Shown here: piece after piece, positions 25,286 through 34,192 of the stretch
How positions within the stretch are numbered: position 1 is the stretch's first letter
Layout of the letters: every line of letters starts with the position of its first letter
Assembly (NCBI RefSeq): GCF_000260795.1
Contig: NZ_AJGU01000011.1
Location: 1-64,000 of the forward strand
Reading direction: 5' to 3'
Source: Treponema sp. JC4
Lineage (GTDB): Bacteria > Spirochaetota > Spirochaetia > Treponematales > Treponemataceae
Length of the DNA: 64,000 nucleotides
Program-made: the position numbers and the translations under genes
The notes under the pieces: generated by a model
Told to the model about the DNA's origin: nothing
Seen by the model: only the letters and a program-made list of their open reading frames with translations
Databases searched by the model: none

Positions 25286-26718
25286 CAAAATTTCTTATAG
25301 TTGATGATGAAAAACTTATCCGCGCTGGAATCCTGAAGTTTCTTTCCGATGCCTACGAAAACGATGTTGAATTTTTTGAGGCAAAAAACGGCCTTGAGGC
25401 CCTGGAAATTTGTAACACTCACTTTCCGGACGTAATGCTCACAGATATCCGCATGCCGGTAATGGACGGAGTTGAGCTTATGTCAAAGGTTTCTAAGCTT
25501 GAAAGAAAGCCAGCCATTATAGTTCTTTCTGGTTTTGATGATTTTTCTTATGCCAAAGCGGCAATTGAAAACGGAGCCAGTTCTTATATCCTCAAGCCTG
25601 TAGACTCTCAGGAGCTTTTAAGAGTAGTGGATAAGGCTCTTTCTGGAATCCGCCGCGATATTAAACAGAAAAACGAACAGAAATTCCGCTCTTTCATAAA
25701 GGAAGGTCATCTTTCTGAAGATATTGCCCAGGATATTGCAGAATTTGCTAAAAAGGGAATGTACTGCGTTTCAATCTGTTCTGCGGGCTGTAACTGCATG
25801 AAACCGGATTTTCTGGACGGAATTACACATTACGTAATTGAGCAGAAAAAAGGTTTTATCAGCTTTATTGTTTCAAAAGATTTGCTTGAAAAAGTAATTT
25901 CGCATCCCTCTCTTGCAAACTGTGCCCTTGGAGTAAGCCTGCTTTCTACAAGCGTTTCAGATTTGCGTCCTCTCCATCACCAGTCTTTCTGCGCTCTGCT
26001 TACAAAATTCTTTGTTCCAGAGCAGAAGGGTGTTTTCAGATATTCCGAAGACCGTGGCCATCCGGATTTTACAGATTACGATGTTATTTATGATAAAATT
26101 ATTGCAAACCTTGATCTTTTGAATGAAGATGAAGTTCGTAAGGCCGTGCAGAAATTTTTGAAGTTTGATTCAATTGAAACAGACTACCCTGATGAGTTTT
26201 TGTATTATGCCTATTACAAAATTACAACAGGACTTTTTTCCCGCTACCCGAAATTCACAACCGGAGAAACTTATCTTTATTCGAAGAGCCTGATGATAGA
26301 AAATATTTCGGCAGTTTCTTCCCTTGAAGAATGGAAAAAATATGTTCTGGAATACATTCTCTATCTTCTTCAGCTTTTGAAAAACCAGCAGGGAAAATAT
26401 TCCTATATTACAACCGCCCTCAAGTATATTAAAGATCATTTCAGCCAGGATATCACAATGGCAACAGTTGCAAACTTTGTCAGCATGAATTACACCTGGT
26501 TCAGCGAAAAGTTCAAGGAACAGATGGGCGTTAATTTTAATGATTACCTCAAGCGCTTCCGAATGGAGCAGGCCAAGCATTTACTGGAAAAAGGCACCTA
26601 TAAGGTTTATGAAGTTGCAGAAAAGTGCGGCTTTAAGGACGTAAAACACTTCATGAAGTCCTTCCGCGAAATGAACGGTATGAGTGCCGGCGAATACGGC
26701 CGTCTCTACAGCCGCTAA
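25282..26718 (+). CDS. Response regulator with AraC-type DNA-binding domain, YesN type
   Basis: A 478-aa regulator. The receiver domain (residues 1-120) has the acidic pair in IVDDEK, the phospho-acceptor Asp in VMLTDIRMPVMDG and the Lys in YILKPVD. A middle region of about 240 residues follows, then two helix-turn-helix motifs at the C-terminus (ITMATVANFVSMNYTWFSEK; YEVAEKCGFKDVKHFMKSFR). It is translationally coupled to the kinase. It is the probable activator acting at the conserved boxes of the glucan locus, as YesMN pairs usually govern neighbouring sugar importers and hydrolases. Confidence 0.93.
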   Translation: MTKFLIVDDEKLIRAGILKFLSDAYENDVEFFEAKNGLEALEICNTHFPDVMLTDIRMPVMDGVELMSKVSKLERKPAIIVLSGFDDFSYAKAAIENGASSYILKPVDSQELLRVVDKALSGIRRDIKQKNEQKFRSFIKEGHLSEDIAQDIAEFAKKGMYCVSICSAGCNCMKPDFLDGITHYVIEQKKGFISFIVSKDLLEKVISHPSLANCALGVSLLSTSVSDLRPLHHQSFCALLTKFFVPEQKGVFRYSEDRGHPDFTDYDVIYDKIIANLDLLNEDEVRKAVQKFLKFDSIETDYPDEFLYYAYYKITTGLFSRYPKFTTGETYLYSKSLMIENISAVSSLEEWKKYVLEYILYLLQLLKNQQGKYSYITTALKYIKDHFSQDITMATVANFVSMNYTWFSEKFKEQMGVNFNDYLKRFRMEQAKHLLEKGTYKVYEVAEKCGFKDVKHFMKSFREMNGMSAGEYGRLYSR

Positions 26719-26744
26719 AAGTAAAATTCGCCGGACGAGTAGGG

Positions 26745-27467
26745 TTATTCTGTATATTTAAGGGCAAGAGCCTCAAGAGTAACGTGCCACATAGGGGAAG
26801 CTCCTGTTTGCATTGTCTTGTAACCAATTGCATCAAAGGTTACATTATTTGCTTTCATTGCTTCTTCAAGAAGATATACCATTTCTTCAATAGAAACTTT
26901 TTTGATACGAGCTCCATGTGTGTTCAAAGTGTATTTTACAAACCCGAGAATTTCAAAATTCTTTTCAGTTGGTAACTCATCATAAATGTCGAGAGAAGGT
27001 TTGTATCCTTCTGGACGTTTTACTTCTTTCATATGGTACATAGAAGAATTTACGAGGTAATCTTCCTTGCTTGAAGGCTCTGGAACAAGAGTGTATTTTA
27101 CTTCGTTAGAAATTACGTTGATGCTGTACCTGATACCGTATTTTCTTTTAGGAAGAATTGTTACTTTCTGTGTTGTTGGCTGATTAACAAAAGTAGCACT
27201 TATATTCATCAAAGTAACAATTGAATTTGTTCCGCCAACGTTGTGATAAGAAAAAGTAACTTCATGTTCTCCAGGTGCTACTGTTACAGAATGAGTGTTT
27301 ACTGGTAATTCTGTTCCATCAACTGCATCAATACAAATTGAATAATCTGATGCCGTTAAAACAGACAATTCATCTGATGAAACGTTACCTGGATTAATAA
27401 CTTGAGTAGAACTACAAGAAGCGAAAATAAGCATTAATGCCATTCCAAATGCTTTTAAAATTTTCAT
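26745..27467 (-). CDS. Hypothetical lipoprotein
   Basis: A 240-aa lipoprotein with lipobox IFASCS. The N-terminal half has the character of a PEGA-like or surface beta domain (SVTVAPGEHEVTFSYH, KVTILPKRKYGIRYSI), and the C-terminal half is helical (SIEEMVYLLEEAMKANN). I chose the ATG at 27467 because GGAG (27474-27477, minus strand) lies just before it; another ATG at 27479 overlaps that site. The promoter directly upstream is flanked by a run of eight G, which suggests variable expression. Function unknown. It converges on the response regulator gene with only 26 bp between. Confidence 0.75.
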   Translation of the reverse strand: MKILKAFGMALMLIFASCSSTQVINPGNVSSDELSVLTASDYSICIDAVDGTELPVNTHSVTVAPGEHEVTFSYHNVGGTNSIVTLMNISATFVNQPTTQKVTILPKRKYGIRYSINVISNEVKYTLVPEPSSKEDYLVNSSMYHMKEVKRPEGYKPSLDIYDELPTEKNFEILGFVKYTLNTHGARIKKVSIEEMVYLLEEAMKANNVTFDAIGYKTMQTGASPMWHVTLEALALKYTE

Positions 27468-27502
27468 AGTTTTCTCCATGAGTTTGTTTAGAATGTCGTC
27501 AT

Positions 27503-27537
27503 ATTATAGAGAATATAGTTATTTGTCTAGGGGGGGG
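27503..27537 (-). promoter_or_regulatory. Promoter with an abutting G8/C8 homopolymer
   Basis: On the minus strand a run of eight C (G on plus, 27530-27537) runs directly into a -35-like TAGACA (27524-27529), followed 15 bp later by TATAAT (27503-27508). The 15-bp spacing is short, so changes near the -35 could matter. Poly-G tracts next to promoters are known to switch expression of tpr genes in Treponema pallidum. Confidence 0.6.
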
Positions 27538-27825
27538 CTGGTTGTTATGTATAGTGTTAATAAAAGGAGGGCGCCTGCTGTCTGGGGCGTCCTCCTTGTG
27601 GTGGGAATAAATAGATTAGAATGCCAGTCAGTCTATCACCCTGCCTTACGGTAAGCGTAACGGTTGTGTCTGCGATGGCTGTTGCAGCACTTGCGGTCAG
27701 GTGTGTAAAATTATAAAGCTAGTTTTTAGAATTGGCAATTTTTATTTGTGAAAAGATAATACTATGTTATAATTTTTCTTGTAATCTCAATCACATTATT
27801 CCTGAAAATAACATGGAGGAAAAGA
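27538..27825. other. Intergenic region without a convincing gene
   Basis: About 290 bp between the G tract and the acetolactate decarboxylase. It holds an imperfect GC-rich inverted repeat at 27565-27595 (GGAGG.CGCC with GGGCG.CCTCC) and, on the minus strand around 27548-27712, an open stretch of some 50 codons (containing TASAATAIADTTVTLTVRQG) without a start codon or ribosome site. GGAGGAA before 27826 is the ribosome site of the next gene. Confidence 0.4.
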
Positions 27826-28545
27826 ATGGACGCAAGGATGTTTCAGGTTTCTACATTGCAATCACTGGCTCTTGGATATACGCGCGCAGTGATGACGGTT
27901 GGCGGGCTAATTCAGCATGGCGAAACAGGGCTCGGCACGTTTGAAGATGTGAATGGCGAGATGATAGTAATTGATGGAAAATGCTATCGTGCGATGGATG
28001 ATGGAAGGGTTACAGAAGCGGGCGACGAGCGGGGAGTGCCCTTTGCCTCCGTAGCATACATGGACAATTGCCGGGAATTCGAGCTTTCCGGCGATTATAC
28101 TATGGAAAGCCTTAAAGCTGAACTGAACAATCGCATAGAAGAAGATTTTGGGCTGAACAGTATGCATGTCATACAGGTACACGGCACTTTTGAAAAAATC
28201 TATGCCCGCTCGGAATTACCATACCGTGCGCATCATGTAACGCTCAAAGATATGCTTGATATTACGCAGACTTCTTTTGAATTCTCGAACATTACAGGAA
28301 GCCTTGTGGGAGTTTATTACCCTGACTATATGGACGGTATAAATGCGGCTGGCTGGCACCTGCATTTTGTGAACGACGAGCGTAATAAGGGTGGACATGT
28401 GTATGAAATCAAGATGACTAGCGGAAAAGTACGGCTTGCAAAGAAGACCCGCATAGATATTCAGCTTCCCAAAGACCCCGCATTTGACACATATTCTCTA
28501 AAAAGCGCGTCAAAAGACGAAATCAAAAAGGTAGAGCAGGGATAA
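27826..28545 (+). CDS. budA: Acetolactate decarboxylase
   Basis: A 239-aa protein of the alpha-acetolactate decarboxylase family, which converts 2-acetolactate to acetoin. Recognisable segments are FQVSTLQSLALGYTRAVMTV, GLGTFEDVNGEMIVIDGKCY, VPFASVAYMD, FSNITGSLVGVYYPDYMDGINAAGWHLHF (as excerpts; the HLH and earlier HH pair are candidate metal ligands) and a GGHVYEIK strand. The length is usual. The gene has a strong GGAGGAA site. It is isolated: no acetolactate synthase or acetoin reductase is adjacent. Its codons use more G/C in third positions than its neighbours, which suggests acquisition by transfer. Confidence 0.92.
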   Translation: MDARMFQVSTLQSLALGYTRAVMTVGGLIQHGETGLGTFEDVNGEMIVIDGKCYRAMDDGRVTEAGDERGVPFASVAYMDNCREFELSGDYTMESLKAELNNRIEEDFGLNSMHVIQVHGTFEKIYARSELPYRAHHVTLKDMLDITQTSFEFSNITGSLVGVYYPDYMDGINAAGWHLHFVNDERNKGGHVYEIKMTSGKVRLAKKTRIDIQLPKDPAFDTYSLKSASKDEIKKVEQG

Positions 28546-28565
28546 AATAGAACATTTTTTTGCGG

Positions 28566-28650
28566 GGTTTTAGGGGCTGCTAAGCCCCTAGGAGAGAGGG
28601 TAGCGCGAGACAGCGGAGCTGGCTGGCGCGAAGGGAGAGACTTCTCCCTC
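28566..28650 (+). repeat. GC-rich dispersed intergenic repeat, copy 2
   Basis: Between the converging budA and NifH-like genes. It holds AGGGGCT/AGCCCCT and GGGAGA/TCTCCC hairpins separated by GAGGGTAGCGCGAGACAGC and a CTGGCGCGAAGGGAGAG stretch, the same order of blocks as the minus-strand element at 3736-3818. Being between convergent genes it may also act as terminator. Both copies flank units of the same nitrogenase-like regulon. Confidence 0.6.
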
Positions 28651-28663
28651 CTGCTTTTTATAA

Positions 28664-29527
<864 letters not shown>

Positions 29528-29569
29528 CTAAGAAACTTATGCTCTTATAATTTAGTTTGCTTTAATTAA

Positions 29570-29628
29570 ACCTACTCGATTAGTAGGTAATAGTAATATA
29601 AAGATATAAACCTACTATGTCAATAGGT
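29570..29628 (-). promoter_or_regulatory. NifH-like promoter with paired palindromic operators
   Basis: On the minus strand TTGACA (29618-29623) and TATATT (29595-29600) are 17 bp apart. ACCTACT-N5-AATAGGT (29610-29628) covers the -35 and the perfect ACCTACT-N5-AGTAGGT (29570-29588) covers the expected start of transcription. The geometry is identical to that of the cysK promoter. Confidence 0.82.
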
Positions 29629-29649
29629 TATTAAAAATATTTTAAATTT

Positions 29650-30051
29650 TTATTCTGACTGCAGATTAGAGAAGAGCCCCTGAACCCGGTTATACTTCCA
29701 TACTTTAAGAATTGCATCGTCGATGCTGCCGGGTAATTCCATGCTGATAATACCAGAAGAGGTGAGGGCTTGTAGAGCGCCGGCTCCAATACGGCTGGCA
29801 ACCACATATTTACAGTCTTTGAATTGTTTTACGCTTTCTTCCATATCAGATTTTACATGGCTTCCGTCCTGGCAGACAGGAGTCACGCTGCGTTTTTCAA
29901 CAAGATCATAGCCTGTTTCGTCATCAACGTAATATATATAGAAGAGATTTGATTTTCCGTAGTGAATATTTACGCTTTCGCCGTCAGTGCTGGCGACGGC
30001 GACGCGGTATTTTGACGGAGAACTTTCGACTGTCTTTTCTTTATCAGCCAT
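29650..30051 (-). CDS. NifX/NafY-like cofactor carrier protein
   Basis: A 133-aa member of the dinitrogenase iron-molybdenum cofactor biosynthesis family (Nitro_FeMo-Co). Family features are YRVAVASTDGESVNIHYGKS at the start of the domain, the CQDG motif and CKYVVASRIGAGALQAL near the middle. These proteins carry the NifB product to the acceptor protein. I choose the ATG at 30051, behind a GAGGAG site inside the NifB-like gene, with which it overlaps by eight bases; a TTG at 30069 is less likely. In standard NifB this domain may be fused to the C-terminus; here it is separate and translationally coupled. Confidence 0.87.
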   Translation of the reverse strand: MADKEKTVESSPSKYRVAVASTDGESVNIHYGKSNLFYIYYVDDETGYDLVEKRSVTPVCQDGSHVKSDMEESVKQFKDCKYVVASRIGAGALQALTSSGIISMELPGSIDDAILKVWKYNRVQGLFSNLQSE

Positions 30052-30922
30052 GAGAGAAGTGCTCCTCAACGTTTACGCTGCGGAAATTTGCATAAACCTT
30101 GTTTGCAAATTCACTTTTTCCCGGCACACCGATTGCGTCGGCGCGGCAGTGATTACAGTGCAAAAAGAGCTCGATATACTGACTTGCCGCTCTTCTGGCT
30201 GCTTCAATTTCAGCACAGTTTGGTGCCGGCTCGTCCTTAAGCTTTGCGCTCGGAATAAGAGGGATGATGTTGTATTTATCTGCCCCAAGCTCCGCAACTG
30301 TTCTGGCAATTTCTTCTATATGATTGCCGTTAATTCGCGGAACAAGCACTGTGTTCACCTTTACGGTAATTCCAGCTTCGCAGATTTTTTTAATTCCTGC
30401 CAGCTGGTTTTCAATCAGGATTTTTGCTCCTTCTTCGCCTTCAATTTTCTTTCCATGCCAGATGATATAGTCATTCAGCTGGGCTTCAATTTTAGGATCT
30501 ACGGCATTTACAGTAACTGTAAGGCTGTCTATTCCCGCCGCAATCACTTCGTCCGCACGTTCGTTCAGCAAAAGACCGTTTGTACTCATACATTTTATAA
30601 GCTTCGGGAATTTTTCGCCTACAAGGCTGAAGGTTTTAAAGGCATTGTTGCTGGCAAGTGTGTCTCCAGGACCTGCAATTCCACAGACTCTTATTTCCGG
30701 ACTGATATCCAGAGCTTTTCCTACAATTTCAACTGCTTCTTCCGGCTTTAAAACGCGTCCAGTAACACCCGGGCGGTTTTCCGTTGTATTTATAGAGCGT
30801 TCGCAAAATCTGCAGGCAATATTACAGCCCGGGCAGACAGGAAGGTGAATACGTCCGGTTGTAGCACCGTGACTTCCAAAGCAAGGATGTGATTTTTCAA
30901 GTTCTGCGAAAGATTTTGCCAT
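30044..30922 (-). CDS. NifB-like radical SAM enzyme (minimal form)
   Basis: A 292-aa radical SAM protein. The N-terminus has the NifB signature HPCF (H12, C14), whose counterparts bind the cluster precursors in NifB, and the C33-x3-C37-x2-C40 motif (CNIACRFC) binds the SAM cluster. The GXGXTL-like CGIAGPGDTLA and the late CNHCRADAIG also fit NifB. It would fuse two 4Fe-4S units and insert carbide to form an 8Fe-9S-C cluster. No NifX domain is fused; that protein is the next gene. The ACACAGGAG ribosome site precedes the ATG. Its presence implies that the alpha/beta enzyme uses a complex Fe-S cofactor. Confidence 0.9.
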   Translation of the reverse strand: MAKSFAELEKSHPCFGSHGATTGRIHLPVCPGCNIACRFCERSINTTENRPGVTGRVLKPEEAVEIVGKALDISPEIRVCGIAGPGDTLASNNAFKTFSLVGEKFPKLIKCMSTNGLLLNERADEVIAAGIDSLTVTVNAVDPKIEAQLNDYIIWHGKKIEGEEGAKILIENQLAGIKKICEAGITVKVNTVLVPRINGNHIEEIARTVAELGADKYNIIPLIPSAKLKDEPAPNCAEIEAARRAASQYIELFLHCNHCRADAIGVPGKSEFANKVYANFRSVNVEEHFSHG

Positions 30923-30948
30923 ATGCGTACACTCCTGTGTGAGATAAA

Positions 30949-31014
30949 ACCTATTAATTTACTAGGTAATAATACGCATATTTTTACTTTTAATAACCTA
31001 CTTTGTCAATAGGT
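30949..31014 (-). promoter_or_regulatory. NifB-like promoter with paired palindromic operators
   Basis: TTGACA (31004-31009, minus) sits in ACCTACT-N5-AATAGGT (30996-31014). A second site ACCTATT-N5-ACTAGGT with two arm mismatches lies at 30949-30967. The offset is 47 bp rather than the 40 bp of the other two promoters. The -10 is poor (TAAAAA at 30981-30986). Confidence 0.75.
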
Positions 31015-31020
31015 TTTAGG

Positions 31021-31395
31021 TTATTTTTTCATCATCAGAAGCTGAACTTTGTCGCCTTTTTTGATATGGCTTTGGGCGGGTAGGTCAAGGTAGCAGTTGC
31101 ACTCTGTCATATTACCTATTACAGATGATACGTGATTATTTGCCGGGAGGCTGACTTTTCCATCCTCATATTTTGCACGCACAAGCCTTCGCATTTTATT
31201 GACTTTTTCATAGTCGGAGGCCAGAATTGCAGTCTTTTTTTCAGGTTCACTTTCAGGGTTTGCAGTCAGGACTGAAATTGCCTGGTAAAAGTAAATATCA
31301 AAATTTGCCAGGGCAGCGTAGGGGTTACCCGAAAGACTTAAAATTAATTTTCCATCAAAAAGGCTTGCAAGGGTAGGAGTTCCCGGAAGGCGCAA
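31021..31395 (-). pseudogene. moeA remnant (C-terminal third only)
   Basis: A 124-codon frame matching only the C-terminal part of MoeA. LPGTPTLASLFDGKLILSLSG, NPYAALANFDIYFY and KVNKMRRLVRAKY (as separate excerpts) correspond closely to residues about 280-398 of the complete MoeA at 32996-34192, roughly two residues in three being the same. Everything upstream of the PGTPTL motif is missing, including the MPT-binding part. The break is at about 31395, where a fragment of a ZIP transporter starts on the opposite strand. It is best seen as a duplicated and truncated copy. A residual translated domain cannot be excluded because the frame is still open. Confidence 0.85.
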
Positions 31396-31397
31396 TT

Positions 31398-31685
31398 ATT
31401 TCGATGCCCCTTCATTCAAAGGGACTGAGTAAGGGAAGAGCCTGCTGGTATGGAGTGCTTTCAGGTATAGTTGAGCCTCTTGCGGGCTTTATAACGGTTC
31501 TTCTTTCTTCGCTGATAAGCCCGGTTCTTCCATATTTTTTGAGTTTCGCCGCCGGTGCAATGATTTTCGTGGTGATTGAAGAACTCGTTCCTGAAATGGC
31601 GGAAGGAGAACATTCAAACTGGGGAACAATCATGTTTATGCTGGGCTTTACCCTGATGATGATTCTGGATGTGGCTTTAGGCTAA
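31398..31685 (+). pseudogene. ZIP-family metal transporter remnant (C-terminal part)
   Basis: About 94 codons matching the end of a ZIP/GufA zinc transporter: SMPLHSKGLSKGRACWYG, LSGIVEPLAGF, FAAGAMIFVVIEELVPE (metal-binding Glu/Glu in VIEEL), HSNWGTIMFMLGFTLMM and the final ILDVALG. The N-terminal four membrane segments, including the first metal-binding helix, are absent. The frame is open upstream only to about the junction with the moeA remnant, and no ribosome site precedes the ATG at 31404. It therefore looks like the 3' part of a gene cut by a rearrangement. Confidence 0.82.
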
Positions 31686-32953
31686 GGTGCCGGAGTAAAA
31701 TCTCGTATTACAAATGCTTTGCAGCTGTCAGTTTTTAGTTTAGAATCTATTAATCCATCACCAGTAATAAAGTAAGCTTTGTTGCTGTCTGATTCATCTG
31801 CAGTTGAAGACCAGTAATATTCTTTTTCTAGTTTTGAATGATTACAAAGCTCTCGTGATGTATCTATGATGTCTTTTGCTTTCAAGACAGCTGAAAGTTC
31901 TTTTTTATTTGGTATTTTCCAGTCTGTATTAAATGGAGAAGTAAGATTTGTACCATAATTGGTGGCAAAAGCTTCTGTTTCCGTCCACTTTAATAATTTG
32001 CTATCATTTAATCCAATACCTAGTATGTCTGTTCCATTGTAACAAATGATGGCAACAGCATCGGCTTTTTGCTGTTCAGTAAGTTTAAGATTTTCTTCAT
32101 ACGGAATTATGGTTTCATCTGAAAGTACGATGCTTCCCGGAATATAGCTGCCGTCAAAAGTTGCTGTTATTGTAACAATTGATTTTGGCATTGTACAAGT
32201 TCCACTCTTTTTATCATCTGCTAATGTTACTGTTACTTCTGTTCCTTCTTTTGTTGTTGCCGTAATAGTTTTTAAAGTTGCACCTGTTTTAGGTTCTATA
32301 TTAATGGTAATGATATCGCCTTCTTCTGGATCTGTTTTATTTACCGTGATGGTACCATACTTTATTCCATATGCAATTTTTACATAACAATCAGTAAAGC
32401 TTGCACTTACTGTTACATCACTTGCAGGCATCGTAAAATAAACAAGACCAAACAGTTTATTAATCTGAAGCGTATTACCATTTGCATCTTTGATAATATA
32501 TTCTCTAAGCTCATAGCCGTCGTCTGGTTTATTGTTCAAAGAAATAAACTGTCCGGCTGTTGCGGAATCTTTTGCTGCTGTAACAGTTCCATTTTCACAA
32601 GTTGAAACAGTTATTGTATAGCTTGCAGACGACTTTGCTGCGAATTCTACACTTATGTTTACATTGCTTGCAGGCATCTGGAATTTAAGGTTTGTGACTG
32701 TAATATCATTTGAAGCTGAATCTTTCACGCTTAGTGTTTTCAGGACATAACCTTCGCGAGGGGTAGCCGTAATTGTTACCTCTTCACCTTGTTTTGCTGT
32801 TTTCTTATCAACGGAAAGTTCTCCATCAACAACAGGAGCTACAATATTTATGCTATAGAATTCTTCGTCATCAGAATTTGATTTACATGAAATAAAAAAT
32901 CCGGCAATTGCCAGACTCAAAATGATTGTAATAAGCTTTGAAAGACTCTTCAT
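31682..32953 (-). CDS. Lipoprotein with InlB-like repeats and a DUF1566-like C-terminal domain
   Basis: A 423-aa lipoprotein (lipobox GFFISC). Residues about 35-270 hold three or more repeats of the bacterial Ig-like type, each with G-x-(V/L)-T/S-V-x-x-x-x-A-x-x-G, then TITATPREGYxLKT and FxMPAS(N/D)VxISxxF. The C-terminal 150 residues carry DWKIPNKKELSAVL and YYWSSTAD, typical of the DUF1566/Fibrobacter major paralogous domain. The same C-terminal domain occurs in three lipoproteins at 55837-59954. A TATAAT (32960-32965) lies six bases before the ATG and there is no ribosome site, so it seems leaderless. Function is unknown; surface adhesion is a guess. Confidence 0.75.
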   Translation of the reverse strand: MKSLSKLITIILSLAIAGFFISCKSNSDDEEFYSINIVAPVVDGELSVDKKTAKQGEEVTITATPREGYVLKTLSVKDSASNDITVTNLKFQMPASNVNISVEFAAKSSASYTITVSTCENGTVTAAKDSATAGQFISLNNKPDDGYELREYIIKDANGNTLQINKLFGLVYFTMPASDVTVSASFTDCYVKIAYGIKYGTITVNKTDPEEGDIITINIEPKTGATLKTITATTKEGTEVTVTLADDKKSGTCTMPKSIVTITATFDGSYIPGSIVLSDETIIPYEENLKLTEQQKADAVAIICYNGTDILGIGLNDSKLLKWTETEAFATNYGTNLTSPFNTDWKIPNKKELSAVLKAKDIIDTSRELCNHSKLEKEYYWSSTADESDSNKAYFITGDGLIDSKLKTDSCKAFVIRDFTPAP

Positions 32954-32995
32954 GCGTTAATTATACCATGCTAGATTACATCTGCAAGAAAAACT

Positions 32996-34192
32996 TTATT
33001 CTGGAATCATTATAATCCGGACTTTGTCATTCAAGGAAAGCCTTCTTGTGGCAGGGGCATCAAGATAGCAGTTACATTCTGTCAGGTTACTGATAACTGA
33101 TGACGCGTGATTTTGTGACGGAAGACTTACATATCCATCCTGGTATCGGGCGCGGACAAGGCGACGCATTTTATTGATTTTTTCATAAGGGCTTTTGAGG
33201 ACTGCATCTTTTGTTTGAGGGGCGAGTTCCGGGCAGCCTGTAAGGACAGCAATTGCGTGATAAAAATAAATGTCGAAGTTAGCAAGAGCTGCGTAAGGGT
33301 TGCCTGAAAGGCTTAGAATCAGTCTCTTATTCAGAAGGCTTACGAGGGTAGGGGTGCCCGGCTGAATTTTTACATGAGAGAAAAGCTTTTTAGCAGTTAG
33401 GGAATCTAAAACTGCGGGAAGTAAATCTTTTTTTCCTACGGAAACGCCGCCTGTTGTGATTATGATGTCTGCTGTGTTGGCGGCATTCTTGATTGCAGAA
33501 GAAATTGCTTTTTCATCATCACTTACAATATGATTTTCAATTACAGTCTGTCCTGCAAGGAGAACGGCAGAAGAAAGCATTGGTGCAATACTGGAATATA
33601 TCTTTCCGGGTGCGAGGGCTTTTCCAGCTTCAAGGAGTTCACATCCTGTTGTGATTATTGCAACTTTTACTTTACGCCGGACTTCGATTTCGGCAATTCC
33701 AAGGCTTGCAAGAAGTCCGATGTGAGCCCGCCCGATTTTAGTCCCGGCTTTAAGAACAAGGGAGTCTTTTTTTATATCTTCACCTAGGGCGCAGTAATTC
33801 TGTCCGGCACGAACTGGCGAATATATCAGAACTTTTTTTTCTCCATAGTCGGTATCTTCCTGCATTACGACGGCGTCAAAGCCTTCGGGAATGGGTGAGC
33901 CTGTCATCACGCGGACTGCACCTTCCACCGGCGCATTTTCCTGCCAATCCCCTGCAAAAAGCTGACCTGTAACTTTCAACTCCACAGGGGTCTCCCCGCT
34001 TGCTCCTGCTACGTCAGCAGCCCTTACGGCATATCCGTCCATGGCAGACTTGGCAAAAGGCGGCACGTTTATCGGCGCATACAGGTCACTTGCGGCAATG
34101 CGTCCGTGCGCTTGAGTTAGCGGGCAAAGTTCCGTTTCTGTAAGCGGTGCAAGTGCATTTTTAAGTATAGAAACGGCTTCTTCCAGTTCCAC
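32996..34192 (-). CDS. moeA: Molybdopterin molybdenumtransferase MoeA
   Basis: A 398-aa enzyme that inserts molybdate into adenylylated molybdopterin. Domain markers: VPPFAKSAMDGYAV near the start, VMTGSPIPEGFDAVVMQED, AIITTGCELLEAG, TTGGVSVGKKDLLPAV and LSLSGNPYAALANF. The length is normal. Translation starts at a GTG (34192-34190) that shares its first base with the TAG stop of the preceding molybdoenzyme gene, with GGAG eight bases earlier, so the two are tightly coupled. Its role is cofactor maturation for that enzyme. A truncated paralogue lies at 31021. Confidence 0.95.
   Translation of the reverse strand: MELEEAVSILKNALAPLTETELCPLTQAHGRIAASDLYAPINVPPFAKSAMDGYAVRAADVAGASGETPVELKVTGQLFAGDWQENAPVEGAVRVMTGSPIPEGFDAVVMQEDTDYGEKKVLIYSPVRAGQNYCALGEDIKKDSLVLKAGTKIGRAHIGLLASLGIAEIEVRRKVKVAIITTGCELLEAGKALAPGKIYSSIAPMLSSAVLLAGQTVIENHIVSDDEKAISSAIKNAANTADIIITTGGVSVGKKDLLPAVLDSLTAKKLFSHVKIQPGTPTLVSLLNKRLILSLSGNPYAALANFDIYFYHAIAVLTGCPELAPQTKDAVLKSPYEKINKMRRLVRARYQDGYVSLPSQNHASSVISNLTECNCYLDAPATRRLSLNDKVRIIMIPE

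Noticed and set aside
27548-27712. Minus-strand open stretch of about 50 codons upstream of budA
   Set aside because: No start codon or ribosome site and no recognised family. Recorded only as part of the intergenic region.
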